Shown in pieces: positions 56,079 to 64,000 of a stretch of 64,000 nt of DNA. The position numbers and the translations under genes are program-made. This stretch comes from Comamonadaceae bacterium (GTDB taxonomy: Bacteria; Pseudomonadota; Gammaproteobacteria; Burkholderiales; Burkholderiaceae_C), in contig CANKBG010000010.1 in NCBI GenBank assembly GCA_947479935.1, positions 1 through 64,000 on the forward strand. The letters are read 5' to 3'. The notes below the pieces were generated by a model. That model was not told the origin of the DNA, made no database searches, and saw nothing but the letters and a program-made list of their open reading frames with translations. Positions within the stretch are counted from its first letter, which is position 1. Each line of letters opens with the position of its first letter.

Positions 56079-56957
56079 ATGGCGCTTGACTCAATTGACC
56101 GCACGCCACCACCCTTTTTCCGGGTGGGGTTTGCGCCTTTGACCAAACTCATTTTTTTCGGTGCACTGTCCTTGCTGCTCATGTATGCAGACAAGCAACT
56201 TCAATTCACCCTGCCCGTACGCTCTGCTCTGTCCACCCTCATACTTCCGGTTCAGTGGATCGTGCTTCAGCCTGGCAGGGCCATTGAATCCGTCTCAGAA
56301 TATTTCCAAAATTTAGACCAAGCACAAAGCGATTTAGCCGCCGCCAAAATCAAAGCGCTGCAGCAAGCTGCTCGCTCACAGCAAGTGGAGCAGTTGCTGC
56401 TTGAAAATCAAAATTTGCGTCAGCTAATGGGCCTCCAACCACTCCTTGCGAGCAGCTCGCAAGTTGCTGAAGTTTTATTTGATGTGGCCGACCCCTACAA
56501 CCAACGCATGGTGATTGACAAGGGGCTGCTCAAAGACGTTGCGCTGGGTTCTCCCGTCATTGATGCAGGTGGCGTGGTAGGCCAAGTGACTCGCGTTTTT
56601 CCCATGACATCCGAGGTCACACTTCTCACCGATCGAGATCAAAGCATTCCCGTTTTAAACAGCCGAACAGGCGCACGCAATGTGGCCTATGGCGATATCT
56701 TGAACGGTACGCCACAAATTGAGTTGCGGTTTGTTCCTGCTAGCGCTGATGTGAAAGAAGGTGACTTGCTGACCACCAGCGGCATTGACGGCGTTTATCC
56801 TTCAGGCCTTCAAGTGGGTCGCATCGGTCACATCGAGCGACGTGTCGACATTTCCTTTGCGCGCATCCACGCCACCCCTTTGGCCGAACTCAAAGGTCGT
56901 CACGTTTTGGTCTTGCGCCCCTCAGGCCTGAAAGACGGCAAAGGAAACACACCATGA
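56079..56957 (+). CDS. mreC: Rod-shape determining protein MreC
   Basis: MreC is a bitopic protein linking MreB filaments to periplasmic wall synthases. The 292-residue product has a single membrane anchor (KLIFFGALSLLLMYADKQL), a coiled coil (about residues 80-115, from QNLDQAQSDLAAAKIKALQQ to LLENQNLRQL), and a beta-rich periplasmic core with GVVGQVTRVFPMTSEVTLL and DLLTTSGIDGVYPSGLQVG. It starts 14 bp after mreB and overlaps mreD by 4 bases. Confidence 0.95.
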   Translation: MALDSIDRTPPPFFRVGFAPLTKLIFFGALSLLLMYADKQLQFTLPVRSALSTLILPVQWIVLQPGRAIESVSEYFQNLDQAQSDLAAAKIKALQQAARSQQVEQLLLENQNLRQLMGLQPLLASSSQVAEVLFDVADPYNQRMVIDKGLLKDVALGSPVIDAGGVVGQVTRVFPMTSEVTLLTDRDQSIPVLNSRTGARNVAYGDILNGTPQIELRFVPASADVKEGDLLTTSGIDGVYPSGLQVGRIGHIERRVDISFARIHATPLAELKGRHVLVLRPSGLKDGKGNTP

Positions 56958-57475
56958 TCATGGAGCGCGGGCAAGCATTGCTCCTTCCCGTCAGTCCTTG
57001 GTTCATTGCAGCCAGCTTGGTCTTTGCGCTTTTGATGAGCATGCTGCTCCATCTTTCGCAAACCATTTGGATACCCGACTTGCTGGGCGTTTGCATTTTC
57101 TTTTGGGGCATTCATCAGCCTCGAAGAGTGGGCATGGGGCTGGCGTTTTTTCTGGGTCTCATCGTAGATGTGCAGCAATCGGCACTTTTAGGTCAACACG
57201 CGTTGAGCTATGTCATTCTGAACTATTGCGCATTCAGTATGCACCGCCGACTGCTTTGGTTTCCCATCAAAGAGCAGATGGTGCAAGTGCTGCCCTTCAT
57301 CGTGTTGGCAGACGCAACCGGTTGGGTCATTCGGCTGGCAACAGGTGAGCGCTTTCCAGGGTGGTCGATGTTCTGCACGCCGTTTTTGGAAACGATGCTG
57401 TGGCCTGTTGCAAACAGCGTGTTGCTGGCGCCTCAGCGCCGGGCTCACGACCCTGACGACAACCGCCCGCTTTAA
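56954..57475 (+). CDS. mreD: Rod-shape determining protein MreD
   Basis: MreD is a small membrane protein of the elongasome. The 173-residue product has about five helices, with the family-typical LLGVCIFFWGIHQPRRVGMG and FLGLIVDVQQSALLGQHALS segments. An AGGA lies 8 nt before the first ATG. It overlaps mreC by 4 bases and is followed 3 bp later by mrdA. Confidence 0.92.
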   Translation: MIMERGQALLLPVSPWFIAASLVFALLMSMLLHLSQTIWIPDLLGVCIFFWGIHQPRRVGMGLAFFLGLIVDVQQSALLGQHALSYVILNYCAFSMHRRLLWFPIKEQMVQVLPFIVLADATGWVIRLATGERFPGWSMFCTPFLETMLWPVANSVLLAPQRRAHDPDDNRPL

Positions 57476-57478
57476 GCC

Positions 57479-59473
57479 ATGTCGCTGCATCTGCCGACCT
57501 TAAGCGAGCTGCGCAACACACAATTTGAAATTTTTAAATTTCAAAATCGTGTGGTGGTGTTGCAAGGCGTTGTGCTGGTTTGTTTTTTATTGCTAAGCGC
57601 CCGCTTGTTTTACTTGCAAGTGATTCGTCACGACGATTTTCTGGCGCAAGCAGAAAACAACCGTACCGCCATCTTGCCCACCGTCCCAAATCGTGGCACC
57701 ATTTTAGATCGGAACGGCATTGTGCTGGCCAACAACTACTCGGCCTACACTTTAGAAATTACGCCATCGCGAGTGAAAAATTTAGAGGCCACCATTGAGG
57801 GCTTGGCAGAATTCATTGACATCCCACAGCGCGACAGAAAACGATTCAAACGCATGCGCGAAGAATCCAAAAACTTTGACTCATTGCCCATTCGTTCCCG
57901 TTTAACGGAAGAAGAAGTCGCCAAATTTTCTGCTCAGCAATTTCGCTTTCCTGGTGTAGAAATTAAAGCGCGTTTATTTAGGAACTATCCTTTTGGCCAT
58001 TTGGCCAGCCACGTGGTGGGCTACATTGGCCGCATCAATCAAAAAGAAAAAGAGCTGATTGAAGACAGCGATGACGAAGGCAACTACAGAGGCACACAGT
58101 ACATTGGCAAGTTGGGCGTGGAGCAAAAGTACGAGCGCGAGCTTCACGGCATCACCGGCGTCCAAGAAGTAGAGACCTCGGCCGGTGGCCGTGCTGTGAG
58201 ACGCCTTGCCAGTCGACCCGCCACACCCGGTCAAAACGTGGTGTTGTCCATCGACATCAAATTGCAAAAGATGATCGAAGATTTGTACGGTGATCGACGC
58301 GGCGCCTTGGTCGCCCTAGATCCTCGCACAGGCGAGATACTGGCCTTTGTGAGCAAGCCAACGTTTGACCCCAATCTTTTTGTGGATGGCATCGACAGCG
58401 AGAGTTGGAAAATGCTGAGTGAGTCCATTGACAAGCCTCTTCTCAATCGCGCCATGCGCGGCACCTACCCACCCGGCTCAACTTACAAGCCTTTCATGGC
58501 CATGGGTGCTTTAGAAACTGGCAAGCGCAATGCTACTGAAATCATCAACGATACGGGTTCTTGGACTTACGGTGGCCATACTTTCAGAAGTCATGGCGAC
58601 GTCGGCTTAGGGCCTGTTGACATGGTGCGCTCCATTATTCTTTCGAGCAATGTTTACTACTACTCGCTGGCCAACACCATGGGCGTTGACACCATTCACG
58701 ACTTTATGAAACCGCTGGGATTCGGTCAAATGACTGGCATTGATTTACCCGGTGAATTGCGCGGCACTTTGCCCAGCACTGAGTGGAAAAAAAACAATTA
58801 CAAGCGCCCTGAACAACAGCGCTGGTACGGCGGTGAAACTATTTCACTGGGTATTGGACAGGGCTACAACGCCTTCACCATGTTGCAGCTCGCAACGGCA
58901 ACCGCCATCTTGGCCAATGGCGGCATTCAAAACAAACCTCGCTTGGTGATGGCAACCCAAGATCCGATTGCACGTTTGGATCGACCCATCTCTGGTGAAC
59001 CACCTGTCAATTTGGGATTCAAGCCAGAAAATGTGGCGGTAGTCCACAAAGGTTTGATCGGTGTGGCCAGAGAAGGAACAGCTGCGCGCGTTTTTGCTGG
59101 CACCCCTTACCAAAGTGCAGGCAAAACAGGCACTGCACAAGCAGTGACCATTGGTCAAAAAGAAAAATACAACGCCAGCAAATTGGATGAGCATCAACGC
59201 GATCACGCGTTGTACATGGCGTTTGCACCTGCCGAAAATCCTCAAATTGCATTGGCCATTGTGGTGGAAAACGCAGGCTTTGGTGCGGCTCAAGCAGCGC
59301 CTATCGCTCGGCGTGTTTTTGATTACTGGCTGATGGGTGACTACCCCAGCATGGACGACATCGTGGCCTCACAAAAAGGCATGGCTGCTACGCCTATTGG
59401 CGTACGCCGGCGCAAAGATGACATTCAACTGGTTCCCAGCGAAGGTGTGGTGGGTGTGATGGGCAATCGTTAA
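57479..59473 (+). CDS. mrdA: Penicillin-binding protein 2 (elongasome transpeptidase)
   Basis: PBP2 cross-links peptidoglycan during cell elongation. The 664-residue protein has one N-terminal membrane helix (VVVLQGVVLVCFLLLSARLF), a pedestal domain with NRGTILDRNGIVLANN, and a transpeptidase domain. The active serine is Ser334 in GTYPPGSTYKPFMA (with Lys337), the SxN motif is at residues 389-391 (SSN), and the KTG motif is in SAGKTGTAQAVT. Length is slightly above E. coli PBP2 (633). The usual partner rodA does not follow; a convergent orphan gene lies 4 bp after the stop. Confidence 0.96.
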   Translation: MSLHLPTLSELRNTQFEIFKFQNRVVVLQGVVLVCFLLLSARLFYLQVIRHDDFLAQAENNRTAILPTVPNRGTILDRNGIVLANNYSAYTLEITPSRVKNLEATIEGLAEFIDIPQRDRKRFKRMREESKNFDSLPIRSRLTEEEVAKFSAQQFRFPGVEIKARLFRNYPFGHLASHVVGYIGRINQKEKELIEDSDDEGNYRGTQYIGKLGVEQKYERELHGITGVQEVETSAGGRAVRRLASRPATPGQNVVLSIDIKLQKMIEDLYGDRRGALVALDPRTGEILAFVSKPTFDPNLFVDGIDSESWKMLSESIDKPLLNRAMRGTYPPGSTYKPFMAMGALETGKRNATEIINDTGSWTYGGHTFRSHGDVGLGPVDMVRSIILSSNVYYYSLANTMGVDTIHDFMKPLGFGQMTGIDLPGELRGTLPSTEWKKNNYKRPEQQRWYGGETISLGIGQGYNAFTMLQLATATAILANGGIQNKPRLVMATQDPIARLDRPISGEPPVNLGFKPENVAVVHKGLIGVAREGTAARVFAGTPYQSAGKTGTAQAVTIGQKEKYNASKLDEHQRDHALYMAFAPAENPQIALAIVVENAGFGAAQAAPIARRVFDYWLMGDYPSMDDIVASQKGMAATPIGVRRRKDDIQLVPSEGVVGVMGNR

Positions 59474-59477
59474 ACAC

Positions 59478-59738
59478 TCAACTCAGCAGCACGTAACCCT
59501 TTTGAATCAAACACTCTCTGAACTTGATGATGTTGTAGTTCTGCGCCATGCTCGTGCCGGTCTGTTTCTGAATCTGGTTGAAACACAACTGTTTGTCTGA
59601 TTTGTATTTCTCAAGGTCGACTGACGAAAGTGTGAGTGGGTTGAAATCTCCAGAATTCTCTGACTGTTTTATCCCGCCAACCATCGAACTGCACCACTGA
59701 AGTGTTAATAAGATGACAAGCAAGGTTGACGGTTTCAT
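59478..59738 (-). CDS. Small secreted orphan protein
   Basis: I do not recognise this 86-residue protein. It has an N-terminal signal-like segment (KPSTLLVILLTLQWCSSMV) followed by a polar domain with two cysteines (KQLCFNQIQKQTG and KFRECLIQKGYVLL), which could form a disulfide in the periplasm. LQWC is a poor lipobox. Codon and base use look more AT-rich than in the surrounding genes, and the upstream region is also AT-rich. Between mrdA and tRNA-Arg, it could be acquired DNA. No strong ribosome site is visible, so the gene is less certain than its neighbours. Confidence 0.55.
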   Translation of the reverse strand: MKPSTLLVILLTLQWCSSMVGGIKQSENSGDFNPLTLSSVDLEKYKSDKQLCFNQIQKQTGTSMAQNYNIIKFRECLIQKGYVLLS

Positions 59739-59841
59739 AGCAAATATTGTAATATTTTAAATAATGTAATTGATAATTCCCTTTTTGGATGGACTGTTAA
59801 ATATCACCCAATAGACAGGTACCACAAAAACATCATCGATG

Positions 59842-59884
59842 GTTAGAACAGCCCACTGGTCAGCAAGGGGCACTTGGTTCTAAC
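59842..59884. repeat. Inverted repeat downstream of tRNA-Arg
   Basis: GTTAGAAC (59842-59849) and GTTCTAAC (59877-59884) are perfectly complementary, and a GCCC/GGGC pair lies inside. It sits 40 bp past the tRNA 3' end, with five T's about 11 nt later on the minus strand, so it may end tRNA transcription or be an integration relic. Confidence 0.4.
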
Positions 59885-59924
59885 GAATTCGCTAATGAGC
59901 GATGTGATGGTGAACAGGTCAATG

Positions 59925-60000
59925 TGGTGCGGCTGGCGGGGATCGAACCCACGACCCTTGGCTTCGGAGGCCAATACTCTATCCACTGAGCTACAGCCGC
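59925..60000 (-). tRNA. tRNA-Arg (anticodon CCG)
   Basis: The minus strand folds as a standard 76-nt cloverleaf. The acceptor arms GCGGCTG and CAGCCGC pair over 7 bp, the D-arm has AGCTCAGTGGATAGAGT, and the anticodon stem TTGGC/GCCAA frames the loop CTCCGAA with anticodon CCG, which reads CGG (Arg). The T-arm carries GTGGGTTCGATCCC. The discriminator is A and the 3' CCA is genomically encoded (59925-59927). Confidence 0.95.
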
Positions 60001-60087
60001 GCCTGTTTCATTGCTGAAAACATGACGCAATTATGGCATGCGCCCCCATTTCAAGGCGTTTGAGCCGTCAGCCTTCAAGCCCGAGGT

Positions 60088-60093
60088 TATAAT
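60088..60093 (+). promoter_or_regulatory. Candidate -10 box for the cytochrome c5 gene
   Basis: A perfect TATAAT at 60088-60093 lies 57 bp before the cytochrome ATG. The matching -35 (CCGTCA at 60065-60070, 17-bp spacer) is weak. Confidence 0.45.
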
Positions 60094-60149
60094 TTAAAGT
60101 TGATTCCGACCCATCGGAAACAAATCTATCGAGATTCATTGAGGACGCT

Positions 60150-60674
60150 ATGAGCGACAACAGCCACGATCAAGCCCACGAAGACCACACAGGCCCGGTC
60201 AAAACCCCCAAACAAATGTTGATGTTGAGCTTTGCCTCCTTCATCATTCCCGTATTCATCATCATTGGCCTGGTTTACTACGTCACTTCTGCCAATAAAA
60301 CAGCCCCCGGTAGCGACACCGAGCGTACTGTGGCAGAACGCATTCAAAAAGTAGGCACTGTTGAAATTCGCGATGCCAACCGTCCCATGAAGGCGGGCCA
60401 AGAGGTTTACAAAGCGCAATGTTCAGCGTGCCACGACGTTGGTGCCGCAGGTGCCCCCAAGTTTGCGGACGCGGGCGCATGGGCACCTCGTATCAAAACG
60501 GGTTATGAAGCACTGCTTAATTCTGCGCTTAAAGGCAAAAACGCCATGGGCGCACAAGGCGGTGGCGACTACAGCGATCTGGAAATTGGCCGCGCTGTTG
60601 TCTATTTAACCTCCGCAGCGGGCGGCAAGTTCAAAGAACCAGAAGCACCTGCTGCTGCCGCTGAAAAAAAGTAA
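60150..60674 (+). CDS. Membrane-anchored cytochrome c5-type protein
   Basis: This 174-residue protein carries a His-rich N-terminal tail, one membrane helix (FASFIIPVFIIIGLVYYVT, about residues 29-47) and a periplasmic class I cytochrome c domain. The haem-binding CSACH is at residues 91-95, and a probable axial Met (about residue 133) is in KGKNAMGAQGG. Sequence around the haem matches the c5 group. It would pass electrons to a terminal oxidase. The C-terminus ends in an Ala/Pro/Glu/Lys linker. The -10 box upstream suggests its own promoter. Confidence 0.91.
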   Translation: MSDNSHDQAHEDHTGPVKTPKQMLMLSFASFIIPVFIIIGLVYYVTSANKTAPGSDTERTVAERIQKVGTVEIRDANRPMKAGQEVYKAQCSACHDVGAAGAPKFADAGAWAPRIKTGYEALLNSALKGKNAMGAQGGGDYSDLEIGRAVVYLTSAAGGKFKEPEAPAAAAEKK

Positions 60675-60738
60675 TTGAACTTATACGGCGCCATGGTCCC
60701 TTGACTGTGGGACTGCTATTCAAACCGCTCGATGCAAA

Positions 60739-61284
60739 TCAGAGCTGATTTTTATGGCCAGCTTGAGGACTGGTAATGTAGCCAAACTTCTTTGGCATTT
60801 GGTCAGCTTCGATCGTCTCTAACGGCCACAACGCCAACTCCAAGCCCTCTGCCGCTTTGGCCACATCCAAAGTGTGAAGCAAGCCAAAACCCATGGCCGT
60901 TTGAAAATACACCCGCCCTGCTTCATCCGTGTAACAAGTTTGAGCTTGCGTTTCTGTGCCCGTTTGCGCCGTCAATTTGAAGTCCGATGACAGTCGCCAA
61001 ACAAAGGGTGTGACGGACAACTCCACATAAACACGTTGCGGTCCATTTTGAAAAAACCAAGCACCCGTTGAATCTGCTGCGTAATTGCGGTGAATAAACT
61101 CAATCAGTTTTTCATGCTGAAGCAAGGACCCCTTGGCCCCAGGCAGGCCACTTTGAAAGTGGCCTCGCGCTTGTGTGGGGTCATCTCTGAGGTACCAATG
61201 CCCGCGTTCATCCAAGCCTAGCCAACCATAACAGTTGGGCACGTTGGGCCACTTGGCCATGGCTTGTCTGACAATATCGTCCAT
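60739..61284 (-). CDS. Conserved DUF2946-like protein
   Basis: This 181-residue soluble protein starts MDDIVRQAMAKWPNVPNCYG and has GWLGLDERGHWYLRDD, a central FIHRNYAADSTGAWFFQNG and GPQRVYVELSVTPFVWRLS. This matches a small protein that often sits beside yheT in Burkholderiales and is, I believe, named DUF2946; the family number is from memory. No catalytic motif or membrane segment is visible. It lies 10 bp after yheT on the same strand. Confidence 0.68.
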   Translation of the reverse strand: MDDIVRQAMAKWPNVPNCYGWLGLDERGHWYLRDDPTQARGHFQSGLPGAKGSLLQHEKLIEFIHRNYAADSTGAWFFQNGPQRVYVELSVTPFVWRLSSDFKLTAQTGTETQAQTCYTDEAGRVYFQTAMGFGLLHTLDVAKAAEGLELALWPLETIEADQMPKKFGYITSPQAGHKNQL

Positions 61285-61294
61285 GCTTAGAATC

Positions 61295-62284
61295 TTAGTG
61301 GATGTGCTGTAATAACCATTGGCCCACGGCCTGCGGCATGGCTTTCAAATGCCCTGGCCACAAGCCACTTGCAAAGCCAACATGACCACCTCCGCTTGGT
61401 TGCCAGAGGGTGACGTGAGCACTGACTTTTTCTGAGGTTGGCAAGCTGTATAAGGGAATGAAGGGGTCGTTCTTAGCATTCAAGGCCAATGCAGGCAGCG
61501 CAATGTTGGTCATGTGCTGCAGTGCCGAAGCACGCAGCCAATATTCGTCGGTGTTTTTAAAGCCGTGCAAGGGTGCTGTGAACACATCGTCAAACTCATA
61601 AAGATCTTGGGCGGCCATGAGTTTGTTGGCATCAAAGAGGCCCGGGTACTGTTTAAGTTTCGCCATGGCTTTGGGCTTCATACTGCGCAAAAACATGCGC
61701 GTGTAAATCTGCCGGTTAAACCCTTTACCGATGGCGTGACCGCTGGCAGTGAGATCTAACGGTGAACATACAGACGCCACCGCATTGACAATTTTTTGCG
61801 CTGATTGGCCGTGCTCTCCAGCCCAGCGCATCAAAGCATTGCCCCCCAACGACACACCGGCTGCCAATAGCCCAGGCCGGCTTTGTGCGTCGACCCATTG
61901 CTTGAATCTTCGCAGCAAATGATCGACCTCTTCATGGTCGCCTGAGTGATACGCACGCGGCGCCAAGTTCAAAGTACCGCTGCACCCTCGAAAATGAGGC
62001 ACTGCGATGTCGCACCCATTTTCCAAACCCCAATCGGCAAAGGCTTGGGAATAATGGCTTCCGGAAGAACCTTCAAGTCCATGAAACAGCACCAACAACG
62101 GGCGCTTTAAATGGGATGGTATGGCTTCACAAAAGTCCACATCCACAAAGTCATCGTCTGGCGTGCGCCACCGCTCGCGCCGCCATTGGGGCGCAGTTGT
62201 CTCGAACCTGCGTGACCACCTTGCAGGCCAAATGGTTTGCAAATGACCACCGGGCAACCATGAAGGTGCTGCGTAATCTGTCAA
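61295..62284 (-). CDS. yheT: YheT-family alpha/beta hydrolase
   Basis: This 329-residue cytosolic alpha/beta-fold esterase of the YheT/ABHD1-3 group starts APSWLPGGHLQTIWPARWSR. It has LVLFHGLEGSSGSHYSQAFA (oxyanion loop) and the nucleophile Ser in LLAAGVSLGGNALMRWAGEH; an Asp is expected in NAKNDPFIP and a His in PSGGGHVGFASG. The substrate is unknown; long-chain esters are suspected. Its start overlaps the SnoaL-like stop by 4 bases. Confidence 0.91.
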   Translation of the reverse strand: MTDYAAPSWLPGGHLQTIWPARWSRRFETTAPQWRRERWRTPDDDFVDVDFCEAIPSHLKRPLLVLFHGLEGSSGSHYSQAFADWGLENGCDIAVPHFRGCSGTLNLAPRAYHSGDHEEVDHLLRRFKQWVDAQSRPGLLAAGVSLGGNALMRWAGEHGQSAQKIVNAVASVCSPLDLTASGHAIGKGFNRQIYTRMFLRSMKPKAMAKLKQYPGLFDANKLMAAQDLYEFDDVFTAPLHGFKNTDEYWLRASALQHMTNIALPALALNAKNDPFIPLYSLPTSEKVSAHVTLWQPSGGGHVGFASGLWPGHLKAMPQAVGQWLLQHIH

Positions 62285-62730
62285 TGCAGTACCGATGGGC
62301 TTGAGGAAACTTCGGCAGGCGCGTTAGGTGTGCCCGGACTGGCGTGATGAGCCACCATGCGCCAACCTTGCGGCGTCTTGTGATACACATTGGTTGTGAG
62401 TACATAGGCCGTTTGAGGCCCATCGGTGCCCAGTACTTCAACTCGCTCTACCAAATGATGCATGGCGCTGGCCAATGAATCGACTTTGTGAACATTTGTA
62501 GGGTGCGCTTGCACGGTGCCATTGGCAAACATGGCTTCAAAGGTAGCTCGTATGGCACCAGACCCTATTAAGCGTGGCCCACCTGGATGCACGCAAACAA
62601 TCTCTTCTTCATCTGCCCAGCACGCCATCAAGCGATCTATGTCGCCTTGCCTGAGTGCATCGTAAAACGCAGCCTCGATATCGTCTGGGTTGCCACCCAA
62701 TGTGGCCGCTTGAAGTTTTGCTTTGCGCAT
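62281..62730 (-). CDS. SnoaL-like (NTF2-fold) protein
   Basis: This 149-residue protein has the NTF2/SnoaL cone fold: DIEAAFYDALRQGDIDRLMA, WADEEEIVCVHPGGPRLIGS and LTTNVYHKTPQGWRMVAHHA. Many such proteins are small hydrolases or isomerases; no clear catalytic set is visible, so the function is unknown. The VCVHPGGPRL segment is typical of a widespread betaproteobacterial subgroup next to yheT. It begins just after the atp operon terminator. Confidence 0.82.
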   Translation of the reverse strand: MRKAKLQAATLGGNPDDIEAAFYDALRQGDIDRLMACWADEEEIVCVHPGGPRLIGSGAIRATFEAMFANGTVQAHPTNVHKVDSLASAMHHLVERVEVLGTDGPQTAYVLTTNVYHKTPQGWRMVAHHASPGTPNAPAEVSSSPSVLH

Positions 62731-62742
62731 GGTGTCCTTTGA

Positions 62743-62772
62743 TACAAAAAACCCGGCATGCGCCGGGTTTCA
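62743..62772 (-). terminator. Intrinsic terminator of the ATP synthase operon
   Basis: On the minus strand the 9-bp arms GCCGGGTTT/AAACCCGGC (62749-62757 and 62762-62770) form a GC-rich stem with a 4-nt loop, followed by a T-run (TTTTTTG). It lies 30-60 bp after the atpC stop, in the correct orientation. This is the best-formed terminator in the window. Confidence 0.9.
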
Positions 62773-62803
62773 GAAAACAATCAGCGCAATGAACGCCATC
62801 ATT

Positions 62804-63220
62804 TTATTTTTTACTGCGGAATTTGCGCAAGGCCGCCAGTTGGGCTGCGAACACAGCCAACTCGCTTTGCGCACGCGCCAAATCGATTTCAGTCTTGGCG
62901 TTGCTAAGCGCATCTTCTGCAGCCGCTTTGGCTGCATTGGCTTTTTCTTCGTCCAAGTCTTTACCGCGAATGGCTGTGTCTGAAAGCACGGTCACGTGGT
63001 CGGGCTGCACTTCCAAAACACCCCCTGCGACGAAGACAAACTCTTCGGTGCCATCGGGTTTTTCGATGCGAACTGAACCAGCTTTGATGCGTGAGATCAA
63101 CGGTGTGTGACGGGGAAAAATGCCCAGTTCGCCAGCTTCACCAGGCAAGGCCACAAAACGGGCTTCGCCTGAGAAGATGGACTCTTCGGCACTGACCACA
63201 TCAACGCGGAGGGTTTTCAT
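62804..63220 (-). CDS. atpC: ATP synthase epsilon subunit
   Basis: The epsilon subunit is part of the F1 rotor stalk and modulates ATPase activity. The 138-residue protein has [40 protein letters not shown] and [20 protein letters not shown] in the beta-sandwich, then a C-terminal helical hairpin ([20 protein letters not shown]). It follows atpD by 34 bp and is the last gene before the terminator. Confidence 0.96.
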   Translation of the reverse strand: MKTLRVDVVSAEESIFSGEARFVALPGEAGELGIFPRHTPLISRIKAGSVRIEKPDGTEEFVFVAGGVLEVQPDHVTVLSDTAIRGKDLDEEKANAAKAAAEDALSNAKTEIDLARAQSELAVFAAQLAALRKFRSKK

Positions 63221-63254
63221 AATGTGTTCCTTGAAAAGGGTTTACAAAAATGGC

Positions 63255-64000
63255 TTACGCCATTTTCTTGGCCTTTTCGAAGGCTTCATCAATGGTGCCG
63301 ACCATGTAAAAAGCTTGCTCGGGCAAGTGATCGCACTCGCCAGCCACAATCATTTTGAAACCGCGGATGGTTTCAGCCAATGTGACGTACTTGCCGGGTG
63401 AGCCTGTGAAGACTTCGGCAACGTGGAAAGGCTGAGACAAGAAACGCTGAATTTTACGGGCGCGGGCCACAGCCAACTTGTCTTCGGGTGCCAAGTCGTC
63501 CATGCCCATGATGGCAATGATGTCGCGCAATTCGCGATAGCGCTGCAATGTGCCTTGCACAGCGCGCGCTGTTTCGTAGTGATCGACACCCACCACCAAA
63601 GGATCTAGCTGTCGGCTTGTAGAGTCCAAAGGATCCACAGCAGGGTAGATACCCAAAGACGCAATGTCACGAGACAACACCACGGTGGAGTCCAAGTGAG
63701 CAAAGGTGGTGGCAGGTGATGGGTCGGTCAAGTCATCGGCTGGCACGTAAACGGCTTGGATGGAAGTGATGGAGCCCACTTTGGTCGACGTAATACGCTC
63801 TTGCAAACGGCCCATTTCTTCAGCCAGTGTCGGTTGATAACCCACCGCAGAAGGCATACGACCCAACAAAGCGGACACTTCGGTACCGGCCAATGTGTAA
63901 CGGTAAATGTTGTCCACGAAGAACAGCACGTCTTTTCCTTCATCACGGAAAGATTCGGCAATGGTTAAACCGGTGAGGGCCACGCGCAAACGATTGCCTG
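63255..64000 (-). CDS. atpD: ATP synthase beta subunit, C-terminal part (5' end outside window)
   Basis: Only the last 248 codons are present. The fragment begins in [20 protein letters not shown] and has [60 protein letters not shown] (the catalytic-site region) and the C-terminal [20 protein letters not shown]. Beta subunits carry the catalytic nucleotide sites of F1. The Walker A region lies beyond the right edge. Confidence 0.97.
   Translation of the reverse strand, partial: GNRLRVALTGLTIAESFRDEGKDVLFFVDNIYRYTLAGTEVSALLGRMPSAVGYQPTLAEEMGRLQERITSTKVGSITSIQAVYVPADDLTDPSPATTFAHLDSTVVLSRDIASLGIYPAVDPLDSTSRQLDPLVVGVDHYETARAVQGTLQRYRELRDIIAIMGMDDLAPEDKLAVARARKIQRFLSQPFHVAEVFTGSPGKYVTLAETIRGFKMIVAGECDHLPEQAFYMVGTIDEAFEKAKKMA

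Overview
The window looks like a chromosomal segment of a betaproteobacterium of the order Burkholderiales, most likely family Comamonadaceae. A Limnohabitans- or Rhodoferax-like organism is my inference from gene content, gene order and moderate GC, because no rRNA gene is present. Supporting signs are a PhaM-type granule protein, a DUF3567 protein, the gatCAB / mreBCD-mrdA neighbourhood, yggS beside a pilT-type gene, and the rsmI-yraN-diaA-dolP cluster. Coding density is very high. Many convergent genes end within 0-6 bases of each other, and two divergent pairs overlap at their start codons.

Layout. 1-5.5 kb: the start of rplN, glpKD (glycerol use), proC and ubiA. 5.5-9 kb: oxyR, recG and an HTH regulator. 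9.2-11.5 kb: queA-tgt (queuosine). 11.5-17 kb: a FIST sensor protein, phaM, an enoyl-CoA hydratase/FAH-family pair, DUF3108 and DUF3567 proteins. 17-24.7 kb: a frameshifted AbrB-type membrane gene, a class III aminotransferase, purU, a lone glcD-like gene, yggS, a pilT-type ATPase and a hydroxyisobutyrate dehydrogenase-type gene. 24.7-27.5 kb: dolP, diaA/gmhA, yraN, rsmI.

27.5-36.8 kb is one long leftward operon for homoprotocatechuate meta-cleavage (hpaR-G1-G2-E-D-F-H-I). It ends with a class II aldolase, a ketopantoate-reductase-like gene and a DMT exporter. A perfect 16-bp palindrome just upstream of hpaR is a strong candidate HpaR operator. Together the Hpa enzymes convert 3,4-dihydroxyphenylacetate to pyruvate and succinate semialdehyde.

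36.9-44.9 kb: a nitronate monooxygenase-like gene, radA, ilvE, a zinc-finger protein, a glycosyltransferase, ampG, an M48 protease with a Tat-like signal, and an MBL-fold hydrolase. 45.0-49.2 kb is the most interesting segment. It is a compact four-gene cassette encoding a HlyD/CvaA-like adaptor, a degenerate CPBP-type membrane protein, a 71-residue double-glycine precursor peptide, and a C39-peptidase ABC exporter (CvaB-like). It has the parts of a class II microcin/bacteriocin export system. The transporter's GTG start lies inside a perfect 8-bp-stem hairpin.

49.3-59.5 kb: a methyltransferase, xth/pyrE (overlapping divergent starts), gatCBA, and the rod-shape operon mreBCD-mrdA. 59.5-64 kb: an AT-rich stretch with a small secreted orphan next to tRNA-Arg(CCG), a membrane-anchored cytochrome c5, a conserved protein, yheT, a SnoaL-like protein, and the end of the ATP synthase operon (atpD partial, atpC) with a clear intrinsic terminator.
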